From Notospermus geniculatus (lineage: Eukaryota; Nemertea; Pilidiophora; Heteronemertea; Lineidae), in contig NMRB01000175.1 in the NCBI GenBank assembly GCA_002633025.1, positions 364,302 through 428,301 of the forward strand: a stretch of 64,000 nt of DNA, read 5' to 3'. Numbering within the stretch: position 1 is the first letter of the stretch; each line of letters starts with the position of its first letter. Shown here piece after piece: positions 24,811 to 36,276 of the stretch. Below the pieces are notes generated by a model. The model did not search any database. It had not been told where the DNA came from and was given only the letters and a program-made list of their open reading frames with translations. The position numbers were made by a program, and so were the translations under genes.

Positions 24811-26699
24811 TATGCATGATTTCAGTCAAAATTTTTATATCACTGTGTTCTACCAAAAATATTAATTTTTGGTTCTACTGATCGAGGCCTTTCATAAAAT
24901 ATCCTATAATTTCCACTATTTTGTGTACAAAAAATGTGATTTTGGGGCACTTTTATCAAAATTATGTTGCTCATGCTTGGCCGTTTCCATGTGACGTGAC
25001 CACCTGTAGCCAACACAAGGAAGACCGCAACACGATCCAGGAGGGACGGGCAACGCCCACGGCGGAATATTCAGTATCAGAAGCCGATGCAAATGAGTCA
25101 AAATGATACGGTTTTCATGATGGCTATGTGGGAATGCGGGGTAATAATTGAAAGACAGCGAATTGCAAATGCGGGACTTGGAGGAAATTGGTGGAAATAC
25201 ATGTAAATGATTATGGGGGATAACGGTGACAGGTGAAAAGAATGAACATAAACCATCCAGTCAAAAAAGGTTAACTTTCCACCCTTTAGGCAACTTTGTC
25301 AGTTACATGGAATATCCATTATGGATAACCCTAGAAACAGTGTCACATAATCTTTTAGTGTATTTATGTATTCACAGTCCACTCCAAAGGAAAGAGCTTT
25401 GGGGTCGAAATGTATGCTGCTTTCTCAAAATTGAAACGGATTTACCAATATTCGCAAAATTACCCCAAATGGCTGGATACTTAACCTGTTCTAAGCGTCT
25501 TCATACAGGTCGAGGTGCAACGTTATACAAAGTACGCCAGTATTGGCTCATTACTACATGTACATGTAGGCTCTCCGAAAACCATCGGAAATTGGCGAGT
25601 CGTGTCTGATGTAATCTTGCCTCGCCTTACCGGCGGCAATCTCCTAATCGGTTCTTTCGTTCTATTTCCTAAGACAGCCGGCGGAGGAATATCCTTTAAA
25701 GTATTTATTACATTCACCCGTCATTGTAATTAGTTTATCATTGTCAGGAATATATAGGATTTCCTGACGTCATAGCGTTCGGCGAGAAATCAATACCAGA
25801 CCCCGCGGTAGACGCAGAGAATGTGACGTACATGTACGAATACTTCGTTGCCTTTCGAAGAAGCGTTGTTCAAGTAAGCAACGATGATTGCTTAACGCTG
25901 CTCTACGTGTTCTCCATAAAAAAAACCAATACAGGGGGAATCGGGAAGTGTGTNNNNNNNNNNNNNNNNNNNNNGTGGGTGTGGGGGGGGGGGCATTAGA
26001 TTCTATCACACCTGGTATAGTTCCGTTCCTTCCTCACTTAGTTTAGACGTCTGCTTGAGAAGTGGTTGAATAGATTTTCAACTATGGCGTCGCAATAGCA
26101 TCTATTCCTATTCGCAAATATTCAATCATGTCCCTATAATCGATTTGAAATAACGGAGCCTGATGGAGCGGTTTGCGTGTCAATATTCTCGGAATAGATT
26201 TGGACCCGGTTCATCCTCAGCCCACGTTTTATCATAGATATCTTCGTTAAATACCACATGAAAATCTATCTTTCATTGCAGTACGTGCTTTTTTCGGATC
26301 CGCATCAATAACGCTCTTCTCTTCAATCAAGTTTTAAAATGACGCGCTTTTATTCGTTCGAGAAACTATTTTCGTGTATTCCACCGATATAAATACCACA
26401 GTTTATTTATGATGCATTCAACATTCCTAAGATAAATCTATCTCACCAGCGCATTCCATTCTTAAGTCGGCTCATCTTTCCTCTGTGTCGTTGCCAACAA
26501 GTCTATTAATCTAGTGGCAACTCAACACTATAAAGATCTAACGATTACTGTGCATGTACTCCTGTGTATGGATGTTATTTACTGGCATTTCGTGCATGGG
26601 GAGCTTTGCTTTCTACTGATCAATTTAATCCCATCATTTAATTCGTTCTCGCTGTATACCTATCCATACAGTTTATACGCATATGATACATGGCGTTAT
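24811..26699. other. No gene seen; 21-n assembly gap
   Basis: A run of 21 n at 25954-25974 lies in a GT/G-rich simple sequence. Frames in this stretch have no recognised domains. Confidence 0.35.
25954..25974. other. Assembly gap (21 n)
   Basis: A run of 21 n in GT/G-rich simple sequence. Single-n joins also occur at 12336, 17944, 29961, 34836 and 62011. Confidence 0.99.
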
Positions 26700-26843
26700 G
26701 CCCGCTGTACACGGTCACATTTTTCATCCAATTTTTTGTAAATTCAGATTCCGGGCCTATTGGGCTTTTATAAACCCGCATGTAGGCCTTTATTGAGCAT
26801 ATTCAGAAAATTGGATGAAAAATTTGATCTTGTACAGCGGGCC
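26700..26843. mobile_element. Foldback element, CCCGCTGTACA / TCATCCAATTTT family
   Basis: Arms 26700-26740 and 26805-26843 are complements (CCCGCTGTAC outermost, TTTTTCATCCAATTTT inward). The interior contains CCCGCATGTAGGCCTTTATT. A diverged copy in the opposite orientation is at 57850-57974. Confidence 0.7.
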
Positions 26844-26869
26844 CAACTGAACGCAAGCTTCAAAGACTT

Positions 26870-26983
26870 GGGCCCGTATGCATAAAGGTGGAATAAGCTT
26901 ATTCCAGGTATAACCTAACGTTATAACGTGAAGCTACATGTATACCTGGAATAAGCTTATTCCACCTTTATGCATACGGGCCC
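26870..26983. mobile_element. Foldback element, GGGCCCGTATGCATAAAGG family, copy 1
   Basis: Arms of about 45 bp read GGGCCCGTATGCATAAAGG then AATAAGCTTATTCCAGGTAT from each side. Centre ACGTTATAACGT. Copy 2 is at 36169-36276 in the opposite orientation and lacks the TACATGTA found here at 26935-26942, having just TA. Confidence 0.85.
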
Positions 26984-26997
26984 AGAAGAACGCAAAA

Positions 26998-27321
26998 GGA
27001 GCTGTCAGTCAAGCGGGTGATCCACTGTTGCGATTTCGGCTTGAGACGGGGTTGCGTTCCCTTGCGGTTACCTTATATGGCAATCGGAAGTCCTTATAAG
27101 GTAACCGCAAGGGAACGCAACCCCGTCTCAAGCCAGAATCGCGACAGTGGATTCGCCGCTTCAGTTGACCAACAGGTGTCAAGCTCCGGCCCAATGCAAT
27201 GCCTAAAGTGGACCCATTCAAGCTTGATGAGCACCAGTCAAGAGATTAAGTTTCTTTTGTATTTATCTGCTATACATGTAACTTTGCTGCCATCTTTTGG
27301 CAATAAGCGCTGGTGACAGCA
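26998..27321 (+). mobile_element. MITE of the GGAGCTGTCA family, split by a nested foldback
   Basis: The left end (GGAGCTGTCAGT) and the remainder (from TTGACCAACAGG at about 27165 to GGTGACAGCACC) match the intact copy at 21158-21308, but are separated by the foldback at 27010-27161. The two-layer arrangement dates the foldback as the younger insertion. Confidence 0.65.
27010..27161. mobile_element. Foldback with near-identical 60-bp arms, nested in a MITE
   Basis: Arms 27021-27080 and 27092-27151 differ at only a few positions (TTGAGACGGGGTTGCGTTCC and TTGCGGTTACCTTATA within them). Outer bases extend the pairing to about 27011 and 27161. CAGT occurs on each side (27006-27009, 27162-27165) where the uninterrupted relative has a single CAGT, a likely 4-bp target duplication. 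Confidence 0.75.
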
Positions 27322-28135
27322 CCTGTTGATACCAACTTGTTTTGATTGCAACTCATTTTACAAGAACAATACTCACAAAGGGGCCTCGGACAAAACGACC
27401 CGTGAACCAAACAATTAACGTTGTTCATTTCGGGAGAGATTAGGTCATAATATCCGAACAAAATCTTGACCCTTTATTCCATTGTTTACCTGTCAATTGA
27501 ATATTAAACCCATTAACAATGAAAATGACTAACCAGGATAATATTCGCTGTCGATTAATCATACTTCAAGTAATAAAAATTCTCTTTGTGTTCTACGCAA
27601 AATCACTGGACTAAAACGAACGACAACGCAGCACTCCATGGGTGAAACGTAGTGGTTACGTAACAACTCGTCCAACCTGACACACACCACATTCTGCTCG
27701 ATTTGGCCTATGAGATCATTTTCCAAGCAATCTATTATTCAAACGACAGTCGTGATAACGAATATTTCATAGTGATTTCCACTTGTCTTGTCCCGCGCGC
27801 TGCGTATTAAAGCGTATGTTGCAATACAAAATGTATTCACAATCAGCACACCCTTGTCTGTTTATCATGATCGATTATTTTTATGTGGAAACAGGTGTTC
27901 AGCGAGTATCATTGCAATTTGAAGGCAAACATGGAATCCGTGACAGTTGATATCTCTGTAGTCAAATATCCCATGTAACCACCGTACAAGGTCATTTCTT
28001 CATCAGTGGATGTAGGCCTTGTACTGAAAAGTCACGTCTCTTCCAGGCCCTGTCAAAACATACCGACAATCGACGGGCACACCCACTTGTCTCTGGAAAA
28101 AAACCCGATTTCCTTTCAGCCATACATTACAGATG

Positions 28136-28350
28136 TACGGTGGCCCAAACATGCCATATATATATTTTTGTCCACATTAAAATATTCTGTATATTATTGT
28201 ATTTTTTCTCGAATTTCCACCCGGGGGGAAAGTATTTTCACCCGGGTGGAAGTATTTCCACCCGGGTGGAAATTCGAGAAAAAATACAATAATGTTCAGA
28301 ATATTTTAATGTGGACAAAAATATATACATGGCATGTTTGGGCCACCGTA
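28136..28350. mobile_element. 215-bp foldback insertion present only in copy A
   Basis: Inverted arms of about 95 bp (TACGGTGGCCCAAACATGCC at the ends) meet at a G+C-rich centre with repeated CACCCGGGTGGAA. CAGATG flanks both sides (28130-28135, 28351-28356). The corresponding place in copy B (near 31306) has one CAGATG and no element, giving a filled/empty pair with a 6-bp target duplication. Confidence 0.85.
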
Positions 28351-29406
28351 CAGATGACATTTGTGATTTCCTATTAACTTTGGAGGGCAGATTGAAATTC
28401 CGCAGAACACCACACCATCAATGAGTTTTTACGATGGCAGTCACTGTTAAGAGTAATTGCCTTCTAAACACGGGTAATGTTACCTTTGATACAAACACCA
28501 ATAATTTTTTTCGTACTACTTCCATCATTTTCCATCAAAGCTATTTTTCATGAACAGTTAATTTGTTCACTGTACTAACCTTACCTTTGATCTCCCTGCT
28601 CTTATTTGTCTCTGGTTTATATCATTTAATTAGGATCAGATTCTACCGCATGCGACACAACCTAATGCCCTTTAATTATTTCCCATAGCTCTGTTTTACC
28701 AAAGTCTTAACAGCCGAGTTAACCAACTCGACTCGAGATCAATGCAGTTTGAAAACGCTGGGTCGTACGCCTGCCCTTAGCTTGATCTCGTGTTACGCAC
28801 GACCTCGGTGTCTCTGTTACACTGTATGCTGTGTATACGAATCGTTATTTTGTAAGAACTGTCTTGTAATGGCCGCGACATTCTATGGCAAGGAAATAAC
28901 AGATGTCTGATCGATCTGCTGGTGACACCACTAAATGCAGACTGCACGAGGCTTTCATCTTTACCCTTTACTTGCTAAATTCAGATGTGGAGAGGGCAGG
29001 TGTTCCCGCTCCACAGCAAGAGGCAGTCTTGATGATACCACTATAGACTGAACCATAAAACCTAAGGTTCAGTGAGCATAGTGAGTGTAGTTTAATTTGC
29101 ATATTGTTCATAACTCTACGCCAAGTATCTTGCCAAAGTAGCCTGTACAGCATCAGACCTATCAAAGCCATCATTCTTAACGCACCCCACAGAAAGAGAA
29201 AAAAGATCGCCATTTTTACCCGCCTGGGAGAACATGTAGCCTATAGAGGCTATGCGCCGACGTCATAATCATTGCATAATCAGCTCATTCATGCATAATT
29301 AGCCATGGTACTGGAGGGAAACTTTACATTTTTATTCAAATGTATTAGAAAAGGTGTGAATTGCTAATTTTCATGCCTGATAAACAAGTATTAATTTAAT
29401 ACTTGT

Positions 29407-29443
29407 CCCAAAATTTTGCATTTAATAAATGCAAAATTTTGGG
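29407..29443. repeat. Perfect 37-bp palindrome (copy A); same at 32373-32409
   Basis: CCCAAAATTTTGCATTT and its exact complement around TAA. A second smaller palindrome (CAAGTATTAATTTAATACTTG-type) lies directly upstream. Both are preserved in copy B. Confidence 0.85.
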
Positions 29444-29961
29444 AAAAGATGTGATTTTATTCTCCAGTAGTATAGGCCTACATATACCGGAAAGTTGGAA
29501 TGATTTTAGAAGCAGTTCAACAAAATATTTCGCTTTTGGTCTCATTAACTTCAGTAATTTCTAATAAACCTTTCCATCCAATATGGCGGCATAAACTAAG
29601 GGCTAAACAGGAAGTGATATCACGTGCATACCCTCTATACGCTGGTAAAACCAGCCGCCCATGGGGATCAAACCGTCTACAGAAATCACCACCGCTACGG
29701 AAAAAATCTACCCAAAGGCAGACACAAATAATGTGGCTATAGCTCGGGAGTACACTCAGAGTGTTTATTCAGGATATTGCAAATAAATTTGACATGTTAT
29801 TTTAGCCAACAGCTGAAAGTATTCCAGTCTCGTCCACGATTGAAGTCGCCTGAAAGCATCCAAGTTTTGTTCTTCGGTATCAAGTATTTGCTCATGCTTG
29901 GATCGCGTGACATGGGCTCAAATGACATCCACCTACATACATTGTATACATGTATGTTTGN

Positions 29962-32921
29962 TCCGGCCCAATGCAATGCCTAAAGTGGAACCATTCAAAG
30001 CTTGATCGAGCACCAGTCAAGAGATTAAGTTTCTTTTGTATTGGTCTGCTACATGTATACAGGTAACTTTGCTGCCATCTTTTGGCAATAAGCGCTGGTG
30101 ACAGCACCTATTGTTTTGCTTGCAACTCATTTTACAAGAACAATACTCACAAAATGGCCTCGGACAAAATGACCCGCGAACCAAACAATTAACGTTGTTC
30201 ATTTCGGGAGCGATTACGTCATAATATCCGAACAAAATCTTGACCCTTTATTCCATTGTTTACCTGTCAATTGAATATTAAACCCATTAACAATGAAAAT
30301 GACTAACCAGGATATAAGCCGTGTTTACACCTGAGGAAATTGCCGGACCTGACCCGGCTCTGACCCGCCTTTTTTGCGTTTACACCTATGAAAATCGGAT
30401 CCGGATTAAAAATTGCCGGACTAATCTAGCCCGCTTTCGCTCGGCGGGTCTGATACGGATTATACTTTAGCCCGGCAATTTCAAAGGTGTGGACAGAAAA
30501 ATGCCGGGCTAAAACGTTTACTGAGCCCACCGACAGGTGTCGGTCTGCTAAAATTGAATGGGTGGTGTGTCTATAAATAGCATGGCCAGCGTTCAATATC
30601 GTAAGACGAATAATAGGTGTGGACAGGAAATTCAATGGATCCGGGTTAAATTCGAACCCGGGTCTGGAAAAATTGCATAGGTGTAAACACGGCTAATATT
30701 CGCTGTCGATTAATCATACTTCAACGTAATAAAAATTCTCTTTGTGTTCTACGCAAAATCACTGGGCTAAAACGAACGACAATGGAGCACTCCATGGGTG
30801 AAACGTAGTGGTTACGTAACAACTCGTCCAACCTGACACACACCACATTCTGTTCGATTTGGCCTATGAGATCATTTTCCTCGAGTGATTTCGCGTCAGA
30901 AACAAAAAGCAATCTATTATTCAAACAACAGTCGTGATAACGAATATTTCATGGTGATTTCCACTTGTCTTGTCCCGCGCGCTGCGTATTAAAGCGTATG
31001 TTGCAATACAAAATGTATTCACAATCAGCACACCCTTGTCTTGTTTATCATGATCGATTATTTTTATGTTGAAACAGGTGTTCAGCGAGTATCATTGCAA
31101 TTTGAAGGCAAACATGGAATCCGTGAAAGTTGATATCTCTGAAGTCAAATATCCCAACGACCGTACAAGGTCATTTCTTCATCAGTGGATGTAGGCCTTG
31201 TACTGAAAAGTCACGTCTCTTCCAGGCCCTGTCAAAACATACCGACAATCGACGGGCACACCCACTTGTCTCTGGAAAAAAGCCCGATTTCCTTTCAGCC
31301 ATACATTCAGATGACATTTTTGATTTCCTATTAACTTTGGAGGGCAGATTGAAATTAAACACACGCAGAACACCATACCATCAATGATTTTTTAACGATG
31401 GCAGTCAATGTTAAGAGTAATTACCTTCTAAACACGGGTAATGTTACCTTTGATACAAACACCAATAATTTTTTTCGTACTACTTCCATCATTTTTCCAT
31501 CAAAGCTATTTTTCATGAACAGTTAATTTGTTCACTGTACTAACCTTACCTTTGATCTCCCTGCTCTTATTTGTCTCTGGTTTATATTATTTAATTAGGA
31601 TCAGATTCTACCGCATGCGACACAACCTAATGCCCTTTAATTATCTCCCATAGCTCTGTTTTACCAAAGTCTTAACAGCCGAGTTAACAAACTCGACTCG
31701 AGATCAATGCAGTTTGAAAGCGCTGGGTCGTACGCCTGCCCTTTAGCTTGATCTCGTGTTACGCACGACCTCGGCGTCTCTGTTACACTGTATGCTGTGT
31801 ATACGAATCGTTATTTTGTAAGAACTGTCTTGTAATGGCCGCGACATTCTATGGCAAGGAAATAACAGATGTCTGATCGATCTGCTGGCGACACCACTAA
31901 ATGCAGACTGCACGAGGCTTTCATCTTTACCCTTTACTTGCTAAATTCAGATGTGGAGAGGGCAGGTGTTCCCGCTCCACAGCAAGAGGCAGTCTTGATG
32001 ATACCACTATAGACTTAACCATAAAACCTAAGGTTCAGTGAGCATAGTGAGTGTAGTTTAATTTGCATATTGTTCATAACTCTACGCCAAGTATCTTGCC
32101 AAAGTAGCCTGTACAGCATCAGACCTATCAAAGCCATCATTCTTAACGCACCCCACAGAAAGAGAAAAAAGATCGCCATTTTTACCCGCCTGGGAGAACA
32201 TGTAGCCTATAGAGGCTATGCGCCGACGTCATAATCATTGCATAATCAGCTCATTCATGCATAATTAGCCATGGTACTGGAGGGAAACTTTACATTTTTA
32301 TTCAAATGTATTAGAAAAGGTGTGAATTGCTAATTTTCATGCCTGATAAACAAGTATTAATTTAATACTTGTCCCAAAATTTTGCATTTAATAAATGCAA
32401 AATTTTGGGAAAAGATGTGATTTTATTCTCCAGTAGGCCTACATATACCGGGAAGTTGGAATGATTTTAGAAGCAGTTCAACAAAATATTTCGCTTTTGG
32501 TCTCATAACTTCAGTAATTTCTAATAAACCTTCCATCCAATATGGCGGCATAAACTAAGGGCTAAACAGGAAGTGATATCACGCGTGCATACCCTCTACA
32601 CGCTGGTAAAACCAGCCGCCCATGGGGATCAAACCGTCTACAGAAATCACCACCGCTACGGAAAAAATCTACCCAAAGGCAGACACAAATAATGTGGCTA
32701 TAGCTCGGGAGTACACTCAGAGTGTTTATTCAGGATATTGCAAATAAATTTGACATGTTATTTTAGCCAACAGCTGAAAGTATTCCAGTCTCGTCCACGA
32801 TTGAAGTCGCCTGAAAGCATCCAAGTTTTGTTCTTCGGTATCAAGTATTTGCTCATGCTTGGATCGCGTGACATGGGCTCAAATGACATCCACCTACATA
32901 CATTGTATACATGTATGTTTG
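29962..32921 (+). repeat. Duplicated 2.8-kb segment, copy B (starts at an assembly join)
   Basis: Begins immediately after the single n at 29961 within a GGAGCTGTCA-family MITE (29962-30113) and continues past the point where copy A stops. It lacks the foldback of copy A but has a private 379-bp insertion at 30315-30693. Likely an allelic contig overlap and not a true tandem duplication. Confidence 0.85.
30315..30693. mobile_element. 379-bp inverted-repeat element with TA duplication, private to copy B
   Basis: Ends AAGCCGTGTTTACACCT and its complement GGTGTAAACACGGC. Flanking TA at 30313-30314 and 30694-30695; copy A (near 27538) has the uninterrupted site with one TA. The interior carries several subterminal copies of GGTGT(G/A)(G/A)ACA- and GCCGG-type motifs. 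Non-coding; probably a Tc1/mariner-type or similar MITE. Confidence 0.8.
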
Positions 32922-33414
32922 CTTTATGATGATGTGCACACAAAAAGAACGGTGTGTACTGCTTCGTATGCAGTACGCCAAGTTACCTTTATCAGCAACT
33001 CCTTCATGCCTGTCTGACGTGTTTTGTTGCTGTACCAAGCTGTACACACAATTATAGACCGACTAACACAAAGAACAAACTGCATGCACGTCAATAAAAA
33101 AAACGTGAATTGGTTTAAGAGTCACTTTGGTAACGATTTGGCTATGCAAGAGGATCGATGCCATCACGTGTGCTGCACTTGAAGTCACTCTACCCCACGT
33201 AATACATGTACATACGTAAGGCCTACGGTGCTTCCGATTGCTTTGGCCAAGAAGCACTGGCAGTGGTCGGTGCAACCAACACTTCATGTGTTCTTACACA
33301 AAAGTGGCGTCAGATCTGACCTTCAATACGGTATGCCTATTTTGATGAACAAGAGGAAACGTTTACCTACTTTGCTTTAACAATACTTAATTGGCTTCTT
33401 TGTGAGGGAGTTAA

Positions 33415-33551
33415 TAGAGAGACTTTTCGCAAAGCCCCCGAAACGCCAACGCAAACGCCAATCCCATTAGTTCGATACTAAGAAGAGAGCAGCGAAGATA
33501 GGATAGACGTAGTTCGCTTCGGCGTTCCGGGGGCTTTGCGAAAACTCTCTA
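33415..33551. mobile_element. 137-bp MITE with ~36-bp terminal inverted repeats
   Basis: Ends AGAGAGACTTTTCGCAAAGC then CCCCGAAACGCC, matched inverted at the right end (GGCGTTCCGGGGGCTTTGCG). No target duplication is obvious. Confidence 0.75.
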
Positions 33552-33555
33552 AAGA

Positions 33556-34480
33556 AGAGAACACCCGAAATGAACTATTAGTGATATTTTTCACTCCTTT
33601 CGGCCAAAGATTTTGTAGGGTTGCAATGATCACACGAATGTGCGACGCTACAACCGGTGAATGACAATGTCTGATACAGCCGTTAATATAAGCTCTTCCT
33701 TTTGGGTTTTCATTCTAAAAATTTAACAAAAAAAAGAAACGGCCAGTGCCAATACAAAACACCTAGACCTCTAATACATGTAATATCAACATATCTTTTT
33801 GTGAGTCACTTGAATCATAGACGTTTACTTCATATACGGAATAAAAAAATGTGCCTATCTCGGATTTACTAATTATAGAGGCATTTGCAGGTGAACCGGT
33901 ACGCGGCCATTATGGGATTTTTTTCTTCCTAGTTAGTGTTTATGACGACACGGGGTGAAATATAACACCGCGATAGATCATGAACGAGTGCGATATCAAC
34001 CCGCATACGTACGCCGCTAAACGTTTAGTTCTATACATGCATGGGAATATTACAAAAACGTATTTACATACAAATTGAGAGACAATTCGATCGCCATGAG
34101 CAAGTTTCTCGGGTGAATATTTCGACCTTGATTTGATACAGGATTTGTTTCGTACAATGCCACAATACTTCTGCCTACCATCAATACATTGGTACATGTA
34201 TATTATAGCACTGTCATGACTGTACTTACATGTAGTGTCACATAAGAAGTCGGTTACCTATTAAGTACATGTCAAATACAAACTTGACTGTCACGTCATG
34301 GCTGAGGCGTTCTCAAATTGACAGCGAGAGTGTAAAAAACCAACCAACGATTGGCGATTGGCGAATGGTGAATAGGCGAAACTGGTGTCGGTGATGGGTA
34401 GGCGAAATGGGTGTCGGCGAAACGGTTGTCGGTGAGGGGATACACCATTAACGGCATGCAGGCAGAACGAGCCTGGGTGA
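33556..34480. other. No gene seen
   Basis: Non-coding in appearance. A short run near 34350-34440 repeats GGCGAAAYGGKTGTCGGTGA-type words a few times. Confidence 0.35.
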
Positions 34481-34835
34481 AACTATCACTTGCGACGAGG
34501 ATTCAAGCGTCAACACCTAGTCACCGCTGAATTCACTTTGTAGCCTACACAAATCACTGCCGACATAACCTACACAGATTAAAAACTTTTGGCATATACT
34601 CTTGTAACGCTTTGAGACTTTCGTGTTCCTCACGTACACTCATGGCCAGAAGTAAATGGACAGCAGTTTATCTTGAATATCTCCAAACCAATGGGCTGAA
34701 GACAATTGAATCCGACATATGTAGTGGTAAATTTTCCTGGCTATCTAATGGTATCAGCGTCGAAAAAATCCGCTGAAAACCGCATTGGACAGAAGGAATT
34801 TTGTAAAGGCATGTTTTTTGCTACTTTTTTATTTG
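34481..34835 (+). repeat. Duplicated segment at an assembly join, copy A (element present)
   Basis: 34481-34636 matches 34837-35018 closely (AACTATCACTTGCGACGAGG start; a 26-bp length difference near 34590). Copy A carries a Tc1-like element from 34637 and stops at the n at 34836. Copy B starts just after the n. Best read as two alleles from overlapping contigs. Confidence 0.8.
34637..34835 (+). mobile_element. Tc1/mariner-like non-autonomous element, 5' part
   Basis: Begins CACTCATGGCCAGAAGTAAA immediately after the TA at 34635-34636 and matches the element at 24597 for about 200 bp. It is cut off by the n at 34836. Copy B of the surrounding sequence has TACATGTA instead of the element. Confidence 0.7.
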
Positions 34836-34836
34836 N

Positions 34837-35024
34837 AACTATCACTTGCGACGAGGATTCAAGCGTCAACACCTAGTCACCGCTGAATTCACTTTGTAGC
34901 CTACACAAATCACTGCCGACATAACCTACACAGATTAAAGACGTTTGGCATAACAGTTCATAGTTAAATGTTAAGAGCCACTCTTGTAACGCTTTGAGAC
35001 TTTCGTGTTCCTCACGTACATGTA
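34837..35024 (+). repeat. Duplicated segment at an assembly join, copy B (footprint allele)
   Basis: Matches copy A up to CCTCACGTA, then continues CATGTATGGAGC with no element. The TACATGTA at 35017-35024 occupies exactly the element's insertion point. Confidence 0.8.
35017..35024. other. TACATGTA excision footprint
   Basis: This octamer sits exactly where the other copy of the segment carries a Tc1-like element after TA. Its structure TA-CA-TG-TA equals the duplicated TA target plus two terminal bases from each end of an element with CA...TG ends. Confidence 0.65.
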
Positions 35025-36168
35025 TGGAGCTATCTTACATTGATTTTGAATGTAAAATCGATTAGAATGTCTGTCATTACGTCAAGAGCGACGTGCCTGA
35101 TGTGCACTTGCTGATGACTAAGATTAGTACCCAGTTGGCTGCTTGTACTTCTAAAAGCAGCCGAAGACAAGGAAGATCACGATTGGCGTGACTCGAGCAC
35201 GCTGAGCTTTCAGGAAATGAAAGGTCAGAAGTAATCCCATTGCCTTCCACAGTTCCGTACGTATACATGAACGGCTCGATCACTTTCGATTGAAACGATC
35301 GTTGCTAATGATGGGAGGCATTAAGGGTGTCTCGTAAAGGCAGAGCAGGGTTCGGTGGCTGTCTAAAAGTGCATGAAGGCTGTTTCCTCAGCTATTCAAT
35401 CAAATAGTGTTGCTGACGTGAAGATTCACAACCAAATTCATTTCAAGTATCGACGGAACGTGCATTTGTCGCTCCTTTCCGGTTCGGAAGTAAAACCTCA
35501 TTGCCTCGTAATCTGCGATAGGCCTATGATTGGTGGGTGTCACTGCGCATGTGCACTGGCTCCTCAAGGCAGGGGCGCCACTCCCTGTGCTGCTAGCCAG
35601 TCTTATTCTGAGTAACGCCAGCAGCAGAGTACCTGATCTGTGATTTACCGGGTAAAGATATCAACATACATGTAATGATGGCAAGTCCCTGTACCGGTAT
35701 ATCGAAAAAACCTCCGAAACCTTTCGGGTTGATCGACTTAGATCCTGCATTCAAATCAGTCGCCATCGCAAATGCACACAGCAGTCTGTCTTTCAAAGAG
35801 CCTGTAGATTGAGATGGTACATGTATACGTTAATTACAAATTATGCCACAGCACATTTTTTCTTTATTCTACGAAGCAGGCCAAGAGTTTTTTATCCGAT
35901 GATCTATGCAGACACATCAGACGCAAATCATGCAGATTAAACCTTTTTTGTCACCATCGGTAATGTTCAATGACACCAACCTAAATATCCGTGATTTCGT
36001 TGATGATGGACACAGCGTGTATGCACAGACGTGTATAATTATGTACATGATGAAAGGAAAAGTGCTGCAGCCCGGGGGTCATTATGAATATACACGACAG
36101 CTTTCAGCTTTCGAGTGATTTATGAACACAATGTCCCGACGAAAAACCTGCGATTGCCGCAAACCCCT
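35025..36168. other. No gene seen
   Basis: Short frames only, no recognised domains. Confidence 0.35.
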
Positions 36169-36276
36169 GGGCCCGTATGCATAAAGGTGGAATAAGCTTA
36201 TTCCAGGTATAGCTTCACGTTATAACGTTAGGTTATACCTGGAATTGGCTTATTCCACCTTTATGCATACGGGCCC
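36169..36276. mobile_element. Foldback element, GGGCCCGTATGCATAAAGG family, copy 2
   Basis: Same arms as 26870-26983 but in the opposite orientation. It has the plain GGTATAGCTTC where copy 1 has an extra ACATGT-type hexamer. Confidence 0.85.

Larger units (their letters stand above)
27185..29960 (+). repeat. Duplicated 2.8-kb segment, copy A (ends at an assembly join)
   Basis: From TCCGGCCCAATGCAATGCCT onward this is near-identical to 29962-32921 with scattered substitutions and a few large indels. Copy A ends at the n at 29961 and copy B begins right after it. This is the pattern of two overlapping contigs carrying alternative alleles. Copy A uniquely contains the 215-bp foldback at 28136-28350. 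No protein-coding gene is evident in either copy. Confidence 0.85.

Noticed and set aside
27185-32921. True tandem segmental duplication
   Set aside because: The boundary falls exactly on an n and copy A stops where copy B starts, which is better explained by overlapping allelic contigs; left as inference.
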